This document shows positions 10,181-19,021 of a DNA stretch of 64,000 bases, one piece after another. The notes beneath the pieces were generated by a model, which was not told the DNA's origin, made no database searches, and worked only from the letters and a program-made list of their open reading frames with translations. This DNA is from an uncultured Pelagibacteraceae bacterium. GTDB lineage: Bacteria; Pseudomonadota; Alphaproteobacteria; Pelagibacterales; AG-422-B15. The translations under genes and the position numbers were made by a program. How positions within the stretch are numbered: the first letter of the stretch is position 1; each line of letters opens with the position of its first letter. The stretch spans positions 130,492 through 194,491 of the forward strand of contig CACHCK010000003.1 of NCBI GenBank assembly GCA_902578305.1, given 5' to 3'.

Positions 10181-11104
10181 ATGCAAAACAACATATCTAA
10201 AGCCCTTTTAAGAAAGAAATTTGCTACAATTGAAAGCCCAGTCAAGCCTGAATGGATAAAGGTTAAAATCCAAACAGATAAGATTAATCAAATAAAGAAA
10301 ACTTTAAAGTCCAATAAAATAGTAACTGTATGTGAAGAAGCGATGTGCCCCAATATGTCTGATTGCTGGGCAAAATCTCATGCTACCTTTATGATACTTG
10401 GTGATATTTGTACAAGGGCATGCAGTTTCTGCAATATCAGTACCGGTAAACCCGATCATGTCGATTTCACAGAACCTCTAAGAGTTGCAAATTCTGTAAA
10501 AAAATTAAATTTATCTCATGTAGTAATTACATCTGTTGATAGAGATGATCTTAAAGATGGTGGGGCTCAGCATTTTTCAAATACAATTAATGAAATAAAA
10601 TTAAAATGTCCTAACACAACTATTGAAATATTAACTCCAGACTTTAGAAATAAAAAAAATTCAATTGAATTGCTTTCTAAATGTCAAATAGATGTTTTTA
10701 ATCATAACTTAGAAACTGTTAAATCTTTATATAAAAGTGTGAGACCAGGCGCTGATTATAAACACTCACTATCAATTCTGAGCAATATTAAACGACTTAA
10801 CACTAAGCTGTTTACTAAATCAGGAATTATGATTGGTCTAGGTGAGAAATTTTCTGAAATTATGCAGTTAATGGATGACTTGAGGCATAGCGATGTGGAT
10901 TTTATTACCATTGGTCAATATCTAAGACCTACAAAAAACCATCATCCAGTAATTAAATATCATAGCGAGGATTATTTTCGCAAACTCTATGATGAAGCTA
11001 TGAGTAGGGGATTCAAGATAGCATCTTCATCACCTTTTACGAGATCATCATTTCATGCTGAAGATGACTTTAAGAAACTAAAAAATATAAAATTTAATGC
11101 CTAA
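10181..11104 (+). CDS. lipA: Lipoyl synthase
   Basis: Radical SAM enzyme that inserts two sulfur atoms into protein-bound octanoyl groups to form lipoate, needed by 2-oxoacid dehydrogenases and the glycine cleavage system. Both iron-sulfur cluster motifs are present: the auxiliary cluster cysteines 51, 56 and 62 in CEEAMCPNMSDCW and the radical SAM CX3CX2C at 77, 81 and 84 in CTRACSFC. Length 307 is normal. In rhizobia the pyruvate dehydrogenase genes stand between the ftsB-like gene and lipA; here only 49 bases separate them. Overlaps ratA by eight bases. Confidence 0.97.
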   Translation: MQNNISKALLRKKFATIESPVKPEWIKVKIQTDKINQIKKTLKSNKIVTVCEEAMCPNMSDCWAKSHATFMILGDICTRACSFCNISTGKPDHVDFTEPLRVANSVKKLNLSHVVITSVDRDDLKDGGAQHFSNTINEIKLKCPNTTIEILTPDFRNKKNSIELLSKCQIDVFNHNLETVKSLYKSVRPGADYKHSLSILSNIKRLNTKLFTKSGIMIGLGEKFSEIMQLMDDLRHSDVDFITIGQYLRPTKNHHPVIKYHSEDYFRKLYDEAMSRGFKIASSSPFTRSSFHAEDDFKKLKNIKFNA

Positions 11105-11540
11105 ACAAGAAGAAAGTAAAACAGTTAGTTACACTAAAGATCAAATGTTTGATTTAGTTGCTGATATTGATCGTTACGATGAATTTCTTCCTTGGTGTAA
11201 TAATTCTAAGATAATTAGCACAAAAAAAGAAGGTGATAAAAAGATTGTTATTGCTGATCTAGAAATTGGTTATGATCAATTTGTTTATACTTATCGTAGT
11301 GAAGTTAAGCTTCATAAAGACAAGAGTGAAATAAATGTTAGCAACTTAGATGGACCATTTAAATATTTAGAAAATAATTGGAAATTTATCACTGTTAATG
11401 AAAATGAATGCGAAATTCAATTTAATATTGACTTTGAATTAAATATTTCACTTCTTGACATTTTAATGAAAAAATTTTTCGATCTTGCTTTTCAAAAAAT
11501 GGCAGATGCATTCATAAGTCGTGCAAAAGAAATATATTAA
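11097..11540 (+). CDS. RatA/Coq10-type START-domain protein
   Basis: A 147-residue single-domain protein of the polyketide cyclase/START superfamily. Typical features are YTKDQMFDLVADIDRYDEFLPWC at the N-terminus (quoted here across its conserved positions: aromatic-Asp-Val-x-x-Tyr-xx-Phe-xx-Trp-Cys) and the DGPFKYLENNW segment. Related proteins bind ubiquinone-like lipids (Coq10) or were described in E. coli as RatA. Its steady place after lipA in alphaproteobacteria supports a respiratory, quinone-related role; this is inference. Its 3' end overlaps the convergent cinA gene by four bases. Confidence 0.85.
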   Translation: MPKQEESKTVSYTKDQMFDLVADIDRYDEFLPWCNNSKIISTKKEGDKKIVIADLEIGYDQFVYTYRSEVKLHKDKSEINVSNLDGPFKYLENNWKFITVNENECEIQFNIDFELNISLLDILMKKFFDLAFQKMADAFISRAKEIY

Positions 11541-12031
11541 ATTCTTCGTAAGTTTTTTATAATTTCTTTTAAAACAAATTCAGTACTTTTCTCTTGAATA
11601 TTTTTTCTAGATCTTTCCCTGAAATTTTTTTTAATTGTTGTAAAATGATATTTATTTTTTATTTTTATTCCTAAGCCAAAATAAACGCAGCCAACTGGTG
11701 TTTTTGCGCTTCCACCGTTCGGACCTGCAACTCCTGTGACAGACACTAATATTTCGCTTTTGCTAATTTTTTTTAAACCCTTCACCATTGACATTGCAGT
11801 TTGGTGACTAACTGCTCCATATTTATCTATTATTGAATTAGGTACTTTTAAAATACGATTTTTTATATGGTTTGAATACGAAACTACAGAGCCTTCAAAA
11901 AAGTCAGATGAGCCACTTAGACTTGTTAATTTAGAACTTATCATGCCGCCTGTACAAGACTCAGCAAGAAAAATATGAAACATTTTACTCTCCCTTATTT
12001 TCTTAATTTTTTTAATGTAATTTTGCATCAA
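11537..12031 (-). CDS. CinA C-terminal-domain protein (nicotinamide-nucleotide amidase type)
   Basis: The 164 residues correspond to the stand-alone CinA C-terminal domain (PncC type), which deamidates nicotinamide mononucleotide in the pyridine nucleotide salvage cycle. Signatures seen are AESCTGGMIS near residue 24 and VTGVAGPNGG around 102. The N-terminal molybdopterin-binding-like domain of full CinA is absent, as is common in alphaproteobacteria. Overlaps pgpA upstream by four bases; pgpA in turn overlaps ispDF by four, so the three form a minus-strand operon. Confidence 0.9.
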   Translation of the reverse strand: MMQNYIKKIKKIRESKMFHIFLAESCTGGMISSKLTSLSGSSDFFEGSVVSYSNHIKNRILKVPNSIIDKYGAVSHQTAMSMVKGLKKISKSEILVSVTGVAGPNGGSAKTPVGCVYFGLGIKIKNKYHFTTIKKNFRERSRKNIQEKSTEFVLKEIIKNLRRI

Positions 12032-12489
12032 AAGGATAAAACAATTTTATAGAACATAATAATAATCAACGAATAAATACCTGCAATAATATCATCCATA
12101 ATTACGCCTTTTGCTCCGCTAAGCTTTTCCGCATTATTAATTGGATATATTTTAGTTATATCGAAAAATCTAAATGCACAGAACGCCAATAACACTTCAT
12201 ATACATTATAATCTATTAAAAAAAGTAGAGGTATTGATTGTCCAATAAATTCATCAATAATTACTTCTGAAGGGTCATCTTTTTTACATTCATTGTTTAG
12301 GTACATTTCAACCGATTTAAAAGCGATTAAAAAAACTAAAATAAATACTAAATAAAAAAAATAAATATTTAAAAGTGAAATTGATAAATACCATACAAAA
12401 ATAGCAAAAATAGAGCCTAATGTTCCAGGGGCCGCAGGAAAGAAACCAATACCAAAGATAGTGACAAAATATTTAACTACGGTACTCAT
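12028..12489 (-). CDS. pgpA: Phosphatidylglycerophosphatase A
   Basis: Inner-membrane phosphatase that makes phosphatidylglycerol from phosphatidylglycerophosphate. The 153 residues carry the signature GFFPAAPGTLGS near the N-terminus, the acidic cluster DPSEVIIDEFIGQ in the middle, several membrane segments, and KGVIMDDIIAG near the C-terminus. It lies between ispDF and cinA in a three-gene operon with four-base overlaps on both sides. Confidence 0.93.
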   Translation of the reverse strand: MSTVVKYFVTIFGIGFFPAAPGTLGSIFAIFVWYLSISLLNIYFFYLVFILVFLIAFKSVEMYLNNECKKDDPSEVIIDEFIGQSIPLLFLIDYNVYEVLLAFCAFRFFDITKIYPINNAEKLSGAKGVIMDDIIAGIYSLIIIMFYKIVLSF

Positions 12490-13628
12490 AAGCTTATTAA
12501 CTTTAAAGTTGTCCAGCAGGCAATAGCCTTTGATCTTCCAATTGTACCTACATTATCAGCTGTTTTAGCCTTAACATTAATGTTACTTATGTTGCATTTA
12601 AGAAGTTTAGAGATATTTTTTTCAATTTCTTTTTTGTATTTTTCAAGTCTTATTTTCTGGCAGATAATTGTGCAGTCGACATTGCTTACAATAGAATTCT
12701 CGAAATTAATCTTATGTTTAATTTCATCCAGTAGAATTAATGATGAAATATTTTTATATTTTTGAATAGCAGGAAAATACTTTCCTATATCTCCTTTGCA
12801 ATTTGCACCAAGCAATGCATCTATAATTGAATGTATTACAACATCTCCATCAGAGTGACCAATAGCCCGATAATTACACTTAATTTTTAAACCTGCTAAT
12901 GATAAATGGCTTCCTCTAATCAATTTATGAATATCAAAGCCATTTGAAAATTTAATTTTATAATCAAGTATATTCTTCAATATATGAACATCATCTTTCT
13001 TAGTAATTTTTAAATTTTTCTTACTAGATTCAATATACTTAATTTTCAAATCCTTGTTACCTTCTAAAACACCAAAGTCGTCTGTTGGTGAAAATTTTAT
13101 TTTTTTTAAATTCTTATTGAAGTAATTCAGATTAAATAATTGAGGAGTTTGATACGTCATGTATTCATTTCTATTAAGAGTTGCATTTTTTTTTCTAAGA
13201 GTGTCTTCAACAACTGAGGCAGGAACTGCACAATTATATTTATTTTTACTTATACTCATTAATAAATCCATCATAACATTTTTGGGAACAATAGGTCTTG
13301 CAGCATCATGTACCATTAAAATTTCAAATTTTTTGGAGTCTATTTTTTTTAACGCGTTTTTAAGACTATCAAACCTAGTTTTTCCGCCTGAAATCAAACT
13401 ATTTTTAGTGTATTTAGATATTAAATTACTTTCACTTTTAGTTATTTTTTTTGGTATAGTGATATATATACTCTCTTTATTGAGGTATTTTGATAAATTT
13501 TTTAGTGTAATTTCTATAATTGGAGTGCCATGCACCTTATAAAAAAGTTTTGATTTTGTATTACCAAATCGTTGACTATTTCCTGAAGCCAAAATTACAC
13601 ATGCAATCTTTAATTTTTTATAAGACAT
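12486..13628 (-). CDS. ispDF: Bifunctional IspD/IspF (MEP cytidylyltransferase and MECDP synthase)
   Basis: Catalyses two non-consecutive steps of the methylerythritol phosphate route to isoprenoids. The IspD half (about 1-220) begins with CVILASGNSQRFG and contains VHDAARPIVP. The IspF half (about 225-380) begins NGFDIHKL, with metal-binding residues in IGHSDGDVVIHSI and the GDIGKYFP loop. The fusion is typical of alphaproteobacteria and supports that assignment. In rhizobia the downstream neighbours are dusB, ntrB and ntrC; here ntrY begins divergently 35 bases away and those three genes are missing. Confidence 0.96.
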   Translation of the reverse strand: MSYKKLKIACVILASGNSQRFGNTKSKLFYKVHGTPIIEITLKNLSKYLNKESIYITIPKKITKSESNLISKYTKNSLISGGKTRFDSLKNALKKIDSKKFEILMVHDAARPIVPKNVMMDLLMSISKNKYNCAVPASVVEDTLRKKNATLNRNEYMTYQTPQLFNLNYFNKNLKKIKFSPTDDFGVLEGNKDLKIKYIESSKKNLKITKKDDVHILKNILDYKIKFSNGFDIHKLIRGSHLSLAGLKIKCNYRAIGHSDGDVVIHSIIDALLGANCKGDIGKYFPAIQKYKNISSLILLDEIKHKINFENSIVSNVDCTIICQKIRLEKYKKEIEKNISKLLKCNISNINVKAKTADNVGTIGRSKAIACWTTLKLISL

Positions 13629-13663
13629 TATAATTTTTATATATAAATGAATAACTGCTTAGA

Positions 13664-15448
13664 ATGAATAATAAATACAAAAATATTTCAATTTTAAATA
13701 TACGTATAATTTCATTAATTGTCGGATCAATTTTATTTCTAGGATTGTCTTTTATATTACTTTTTAATCAGAGATCCAATGTAATTGAATCATTCAATTA
13801 TTCATATATTTTTATTTTGTTTTCATCATTTTTAATAGCTATCTTAATATTTTCTTTAGTTTATTTATTATTACCAATATTTTTAAGAGTAAGAAGAAAA
13901 AAAATAAGTACTTTAAATAGTAAATTCTCATTATATTTTATTTTGATAGCACTTACACCTTCAGTACTTCTAGGAATAATAGGCTTAGTTTTAATAAATT
14001 TTGGAATTAATGATTGGTTTAATTCAAAGATTAACAATGTAATAAATAATTCAGTATTTGTTGCTGAGAGTTATTTAGAAGAACATAAAGAGACAATAAA
14101 AGGGGATGTTTATGCTATGTACAATGACTTGAATTCATCTAGTGATGTATTTTCAAGAGATTTAAATAAACTTACACTTGCATTGCGTACACAATCACTA
14201 ATTAGATCGTTACCTGAGGCCTATGTAATCAACAGAGAAGGCTCTATTATTACAAAAGCATTCGAAACAAACAAATTGATCTATAGTCCTCCTGAGAACT
14301 CATTCAATAGGGCCGACAATGGAGAAATGACAATTATGTCATCAACACAAGTTAATAAAGTCTATGCATTAGTTAAACTTAAAAATTATAATGACTCATA
14401 CTTATTTGCTGGAAGATCTATGGATGCAAATGTTATAAGCGCATTAAATGATACAATTTCTGCCAAGAATGAGTATACTTTTTTAGAGTCTAACAGAGAT
14501 CAAATTAGTCTAATATTTGTATTAATTTATATTGTAATTTCACTAATATTGATTCTTCTATCTACTTTTGTAGGCCTAAAATTTGCTGAGAGAATTGTAT
14601 CGCCTTTATCAAGTGTAATAAAAGCAACTAATAATATAAGTAAAGGATCATACGATGATAAGATAAAAAAAACCAATGATTATGTTGAGTTAAATAGATT
14701 GGTCGACTCATTTAATAAAATGAGTAGTGATATTATGAAGCAAAGAAAGCAAATACTTATTTCAAAAAAATATGAAACTTGGTCGGATATAGCTAGACGA
14801 ATAGCTCACGAAATTAAAAACCCTTTAACACCTATCCAACTATCTTCTGAAAGGTTAGAAAAAAAAATTAAAATAGCTAATATAGATAATGAAGAAATAC
14901 ATGAATGTTTGAAGACTATAAGACGTCAAGTAAATGAAATTGGGTTTTTAGTAGACGAATTTTCTAATTTTGCTAGATTGCCTGAACCTAAATTAACAAA
15001 TACAAATATTATTTTAATCATAAATGATGTTGTAAATGATTATAAAAATAATTATAAAAAAATAGATTTTAAAACTGATTTTTGTAGTAATTCTTTTGAT
15101 TTAAATATCGATGCCTCACAAATCTCTAGAGTTTTTCAAAATTTGATAATTAACTCAATTCACTCTATAGAAGAAAAAGATTCTTCAAAAGGCACAATAT
15201 TGATTAAGTCGCATGTAATTAATAATCATTTAAATATTTTAATTATAGATAATGGAATGGGATTAAAATTTGAAAAAGATGAAATAATTAAACCATACTT
15301 TACGACAAAAAAAAGAAAAGGTGGATCTGGACTTGGACTTGCAATAGTTGAGAAAATATTATTTGATCACAATGCTGATTTTTCAATAGAAAATCGAAAT
15401 GATGGAAATGAAGGGGCACAAGTTGAAATTAGATTTGATTTGAAATAA
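13664..15448 (+). CDS. ntrY: Sensor histidine kinase NtrY (no PAS domain visible)
   Basis: Membrane sensor of the NtrYX pair. Membrane segments lie at about 11-34, 47-75 and 88-113, then an extracytoplasmic domain (about 114-280), a further segment (281-304) and a HAMP domain (about 305-358). The phosphoacceptor His382 is in RRIAHEIKNPLTP. The ATP-binding domain shows NLIINSIHSI, DNGMGL and GGSGLGLAIV. At 594 residues it is shorter than the roughly 750 of many NtrY proteins, because the kinase domain follows HAMP after only about ten residues; the PAS domain usually found between them is not there. Ends with a one-base overlap into ntrX. Confidence 0.9.
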   Translation: MNNKYKNISILNIRIISLIVGSILFLGLSFILLFNQRSNVIESFNYSYIFILFSSFLIAILIFSLVYLLLPIFLRVRRKKISTLNSKFSLYFILIALTPSVLLGIIGLVLINFGINDWFNSKINNVINNSVFVAESYLEEHKETIKGDVYAMYNDLNSSSDVFSRDLNKLTLALRTQSLIRSLPEAYVINREGSIITKAFETNKLIYSPPENSFNRADNGEMTIMSSTQVNKVYALVKLKNYNDSYLFAGRSMDANVISALNDTISAKNEYTFLESNRDQISLIFVLIYIVISLILILLSTFVGLKFAERIVSPLSSVIKATNNISKGSYDDKIKKTNDYVELNRLVDSFNKMSSDIMKQRKQILISKKYETWSDIARRIAHEIKNPLTPIQLSSERLEKKIKIANIDNEEIHECLKTIRRQVNEIGFLVDEFSNFARLPEPKLTNTNIILIINDVVNDYKNNYKKIDFKTDFCSNSFDLNIDASQISRVFQNLIINSIHSIEEKDSSKGTILIKSHVINNHLNILIIDNGMGLKFEKDEIIKPYFTTKKRKGGSGLGLAIVEKILFDHNADFSIENRNDGNEGAQVEIRFDLK

Positions 15449-16782
15449 TGAACAAAAAAAAAATACTTATAATAGATGATGAAATAGATATTGCTAATAA
15501 CATAAAAGCAATATTAGAAGACGAGAGTTATGAAACTTCTATCGCTTACAATTCAACTGAAGCATTAAGTTATATTTCTATAAATAATTATGATCTTATA
15601 ATATTAGATGTATGGTTGGATAATTCTGAATTAGATGGAATTGGAATATTAAAAAAATTAAGAGAAAATAATACAACGCCAGTAATTATAATTTCTGGTC
15701 ATGGGAATATTGAAATGGCAGTAAAAGCTATAAAAGAGGGTGCAAATGAATTTATTGAAAAGCCATTTTCTACTGAACGACTGTTACTATCTGTAAGTAG
15801 ATCAATTGAGCTTTATGAGATTAAATCTGAAAATGTTAGTTTAAAGCAAAAAAGAATTTATAACTATAAGTTCATTGGAAAATCAATTGCAATAAATAAA
15901 GTTAAAAGCTTAATTAAAAAGGTAGCTCCTACGACAAGTCGTGTAATGATTTATGGTGAGTCCGGTACAGGAAAAGACCTAGTAGCTCGTGAAATACACA
16001 GACTTTCTAATTATAGTGAAGGTCCATTTATTGCAATAAATGCTGCATTGATGGAACCAGAAAATATTGAAAAAGAATTTTTTGGCTCTTATGAAAATAA
16101 TATAAGTAAAATTGGCTACTTAGAAGCTGCATCAAATGGTACAATTTTTATTGATGAGGTTGGTGAAATGCCTCTTCAAACACAAGCTAAAATACTAAGA
16201 GTCTTAACTGATAAAAGTTTTACAAAATTGGGTGATAATGAAGCTATAGATCTTAATTGTAGAATTATATGCTCCTCAATACAAAATCTTCAATCTTTAA
16301 TTGATGAGGGCTCCTTTAGAAAAGATTTGTTCCATCGTCTAAATGTTGTTTCAATAAAACTCCCTAAACTAATTGATAGATTGGATGACCTTAATGATCT
16401 TATTCTATATTTTATTAATTTATTTTCAGGTGAAAATGCTAATAATGAAAATTTAGTTCATATTATTAAATCAAAATATATCAATTATGATTGGCCTGGA
16501 AATATAAGAGAATTGAGGAATATTATTGAAAGACATATTATTTTAGGAGAAAAATATGATGATGAAAATAGTGAAGACATTGGTAATAAATTTACAAATC
16601 AAAATGTTATTTCACTTCCACTTAAAAACGCTCGAAAAGTATTTGAAAAGCACTATCTTCAATCTCAAATAAATAGATTTGATGGAAATATATCAAAAAC
16701 AGCTTTATTTATAGGAATGGAAAGATCTGCTTTACACAGAAAATTAAAACAATTAGGGCTTACTGAAGAAATTAAAAAATGA
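15448..16782 (+). CDS. ntrX: NtrX response regulator (AAA+ type without GAFTGA loop)
   Basis: Receiver domain with phosphoacceptor Asp54 (ILDVW), AAA+ domain with Walker A GESGTGKD (170-177) and Walker B FIDEVGE (234-240), and a Fis-type helix-turn-helix at the C-terminus (GNISKTALFIGMERSALHRKL, of which the core is ALHRKL). The sigma-54 contact motif GAFTGA, expected near 215-220, is replaced by SYENNISKIG, so classical sigma-54 activation is unlikely; alphaproteobacterial NtrX proteins commonly lack it. Length 444. Translation is coupled to ntrY and to trkA (four-base overlap). NtrYX has been linked to nitrogen metabolism, redox and envelope control in other species. Confidence 0.92.
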   Translation: MNKKKILIIDDEIDIANNIKAILEDESYETSIAYNSTEALSYISINNYDLIILDVWLDNSELDGIGILKKLRENNTTPVIIISGHGNIEMAVKAIKEGANEFIEKPFSTERLLLSVSRSIELYEIKSENVSLKQKRIYNYKFIGKSIAINKVKSLIKKVAPTTSRVMIYGESGTGKDLVAREIHRLSNYSEGPFIAINAALMEPENIEKEFFGSYENNISKIGYLEAASNGTIFIDEVGEMPLQTQAKILRVLTDKSFTKLGDNEAIDLNCRIICSSIQNLQSLIDEGSFRKDLFHRLNVVSIKLPKLIDRLDDLNDLILYFINLFSGENANNENLVHIIKSKYINYDWPGNIRELRNIIERHIILGEKYDDENSEDIGNKFTNQNVISLPLKNARKVFEKHYLQSQINRFDGNISKTALFIGMERSALHRKLKQLGLTEEIKK

Positions 16783-18170
16783 AAGTAATTATTTGTGGTG
16801 CAGGTAAAGTTGGAGCAAGTATTGCTAAGCATCTTGTTCATCAAAAAAATGATGTCACAGTTATTGACCAATCTTCTAATTTGATAAATGACATAAGAGA
16901 GAAATTAGATTTAAAAACTATCAATGGCTCTGCTTCTAATCCATCGGTACTTAAAAATGCAGGAGCGGATGAGGCTGACATGATTATTGCTGTTACTCTG
17001 CATGATGAAATTAATATGGTTGCTTGTCAAATGGCACATACATTTTTTAAGATTCCTAGAAAAATTGCACGATTAAGATCTGAGGATTTTTTAAATCCAA
17101 TCTGGAGAGATCTTTATAATGCGGATAACATGCCTATTGACTTAATTATAAGTCCTGAACTTGAGGTAGCTAGATCAATAGAAAGACAGCTTAAAGCTCC
17201 TGGTGCACATGATGTTGTTCCATTCTTAAACGATGAAATTGAATTGTTAAGTCTGCCTATAAAAGAAACATGTCCATTGGTAGATACAAACCTAATTAGT
17301 ATCCATGAACTATTTCAAGAAAACACAGACAAAAATAAAGATTTAAGGGCCTCTATATTAGGTATCAATAGGGGAGATGGATTATTTATACCAAAAAAAA
17401 ATGATTCATTAATGACCGGTGATTTAATATACGTAATAGTTGATAAAAATCACGTTAAAAGAACAATGAGTGCATTTGGTTTAAATGAAAAACCAATAAA
17501 AAAAATAATCATTGTCGGTGGAGGGAATATTGGATTTAATTTGGCAAAAGATCTAGAGAATATTAATTCTGACATTTCGGTAAGCATAATTGAAAAAAAT
17601 GATGAAAGGGCAAAGTTCATTGCAGATCAGTTAAACAGCTCTCTTGTATTGAAAGGTGACGGTTTAGATCAGGCAATATTAGACGAGGCAAATATAAAAG
17701 ATGCAGATATGATGCTTGCACTTACTAATGACGATGAGACTAATATAATAATATCTGCTGTCGCAAGAAAAAATAATTGTGAGTCATTGATATTGGTAAA
17801 TAACTCAGAGTATAACAAATTAAAAGATGTACTCGGAATTACCAAGGTAATTGATCCTAGAAAGATTACTGTATCAAAAATACTTAAACATGTCCATAAA
17901 GGCAGAATTGAATCAGTGTACTCTATAGGAAATAATCAAGCTGAATTAATACATGCACAGATATTAAAATCCTCGAAACTACTTAATAAAAATATTAAAG
18001 ACTCTGATTTGCCAGACGGTATGAAAATTGGTTTAATGAAAAAATCAAACCAAATCATAATTCCAGATAAAAATACTGTGATAGAAGAAAATGATGAAGT
18101 ACTCTTTCTTTGTATGACTGAGGATTTAAATAATGCTGAAGAACTTTTTAAAATAAGAGAGGCTTACTAA
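16779..18170 (+). CDS. trkA: Trk potassium system NAD-binding component TrkA
   Basis: Peripheral regulatory subunit of a TrkH/TrkG-type potassium transporter. The 463 residues hold two RCK repeats, each a Rossmann fold (IICGAGKVGASIA at 3-15; IIVGGGNIGFNLA at about 244-256) followed by a TrkA-C domain. This two-repeat length is standard. TrkA after ntrX is the usual alphaproteobacterial order. The membrane subunit is not in this window. The four-base overlap with ntrX indicates cotranscription. Confidence 0.94.
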   Translation: MKVIICGAGKVGASIAKHLVHQKNDVTVIDQSSNLINDIREKLDLKTINGSASNPSVLKNAGADEADMIIAVTLHDEINMVACQMAHTFFKIPRKIARLRSEDFLNPIWRDLYNADNMPIDLIISPELEVARSIERQLKAPGAHDVVPFLNDEIELLSLPIKETCPLVDTNLISIHELFQENTDKNKDLRASILGINRGDGLFIPKKNDSLMTGDLIYVIVDKNHVKRTMSAFGLNEKPIKKIIIVGGGNIGFNLAKDLENINSDISVSIIEKNDERAKFIADQLNSSLVLKGDGLDQAILDEANIKDADMMLALTNDDETNIIISAVARKNNCESLILVNNSEYNKLKDVLGITKVIDPRKITVSKILKHVHKGRIESVYSIGNNQAELIHAQILKSSKLLNKNIKDSDLPDGMKIGLMKKSNQIIIPDKNTVIEENDEVLFLCMTEDLNNAEELFKIREAY

Positions 18171-18175
18171 TTACA

Positions 18176-19021
18176 ATGTTTTCATATGTAAATGGGTCAT
18201 ATATAGACTATAAAGATGCCAAAGTTCATATCGAAGACAGGGGATATCAATTTGCCGATGGAGTTTATGAGGTATTTGCTGTTATAAATAAAAAGATTGT
18301 CGACTATGATGGTCACTTAAACAGATTATATAGATCATTAAATGAAATATCTTTAAAATCACCAATTGTAAAAGATGCTTATTTATTTCATTGTAGAAAT
18401 TTAATTCGAAAAAATAAAATAAAAGATGGATTAATTTATTTGCAAATATCAAGAGGAGTAGCTCAAAGAGATTTTAAGTTTCCAATAAATATTAAACCCT
18501 CACTAGTAATTACTGCCAAGAATGTATCAATGGAAAGTTACAATTCAAAGTTTAATACTGGAATTAAAGTTAAAACTACTGAAGATTTAAGATGGAAGAG
18601 AGTCGATATTAAAACCCTTAACCTTTTACCACCAGTCTTAGCAAAACAAAAAGCAGTTAATAATGGTTGCGATGAAGCATGGATGGTTGATGATGATGGG
18701 TATATAACTGAAGGTAGTTCTAGTAATGCATGGATATTAATAAATGATAAATTAATAACCACTCCAGCCACTACATCAATTTTAAAAGGAATAACAAGAA
18801 CATCCCTTATTAAGGCTTTGAAGAAAAAGAAAATTAAATTAATTGAAAAAAAATTTGGTAAAAAAGATATTAAAAATGCAAATGAGGCATATATAACAAG
18901 TGCTACACAGTTCGTTATGCCTGTTGTAAAAGTAGACAATATAAAAATAGGTAATGGTAAAGTCGGTAAATATGCTTATATTTTTAAAGATGCTTATATG
19001 GAGGCAATACAATTAAAATAA
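18176..19021 (+). CDS. dat: D-amino-acid transaminase-like class IV aminotransferase
   Basis: PLP fold type IV aminotransferase of 281 residues; the branch next to trkA and hfq in rhizobia is annotated D-alanine aminotransferase. Seen: VHIEDRGYQFADGVYEV at the start, the lysine-containing segment DIKTLNLLPPVLAKQKA (about 146-162, PLP lysine in the middle), and EGSSSNAW. It would move amino groups between D-alanine and D-glutamate, feeding peptidoglycan; branched-chain or aminodeoxychorismate activity cannot be excluded from sequence alone. Its 3' end carries the ribosome-binding site of hflX, and the two genes overlap by ten bases. Confidence 0.85.
   Translation: MFSYVNGSYIDYKDAKVHIEDRGYQFADGVYEVFAVINKKIVDYDGHLNRLYRSLNEISLKSPIVKDAYLFHCRNLIRKNKIKDGLIYLQISRGVAQRDFKFPINIKPSLVITAKNVSMESYNSKFNTGIKVKTTEDLRWKRVDIKTLNLLPPVLAKQKAVNNGCDEAWMVDDDGYITEGSSSNAWILINDKLITTPATTSILKGITRTSLIKALKKKKIKLIEKKFGKKDIKNANEAYITSATQFVMPVVKVDNIKIGNGKVGKYAYIFKDAYMEAIQLK
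19000..19004 (+). promoter_or_regulatory. Shine-Dalgarno that sets an AUU start for hflX
   Basis: GGAGG inside the last codons of dat, seven bases before an in-frame ATT at 19012. No ATG, GTG or TTG lies in this frame between the upstream stop at 18985 and the conserved N-terminal region of HflX, so the strong site at ideal spacing points to ATT as the initiation codon. Confidence 0.65.
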
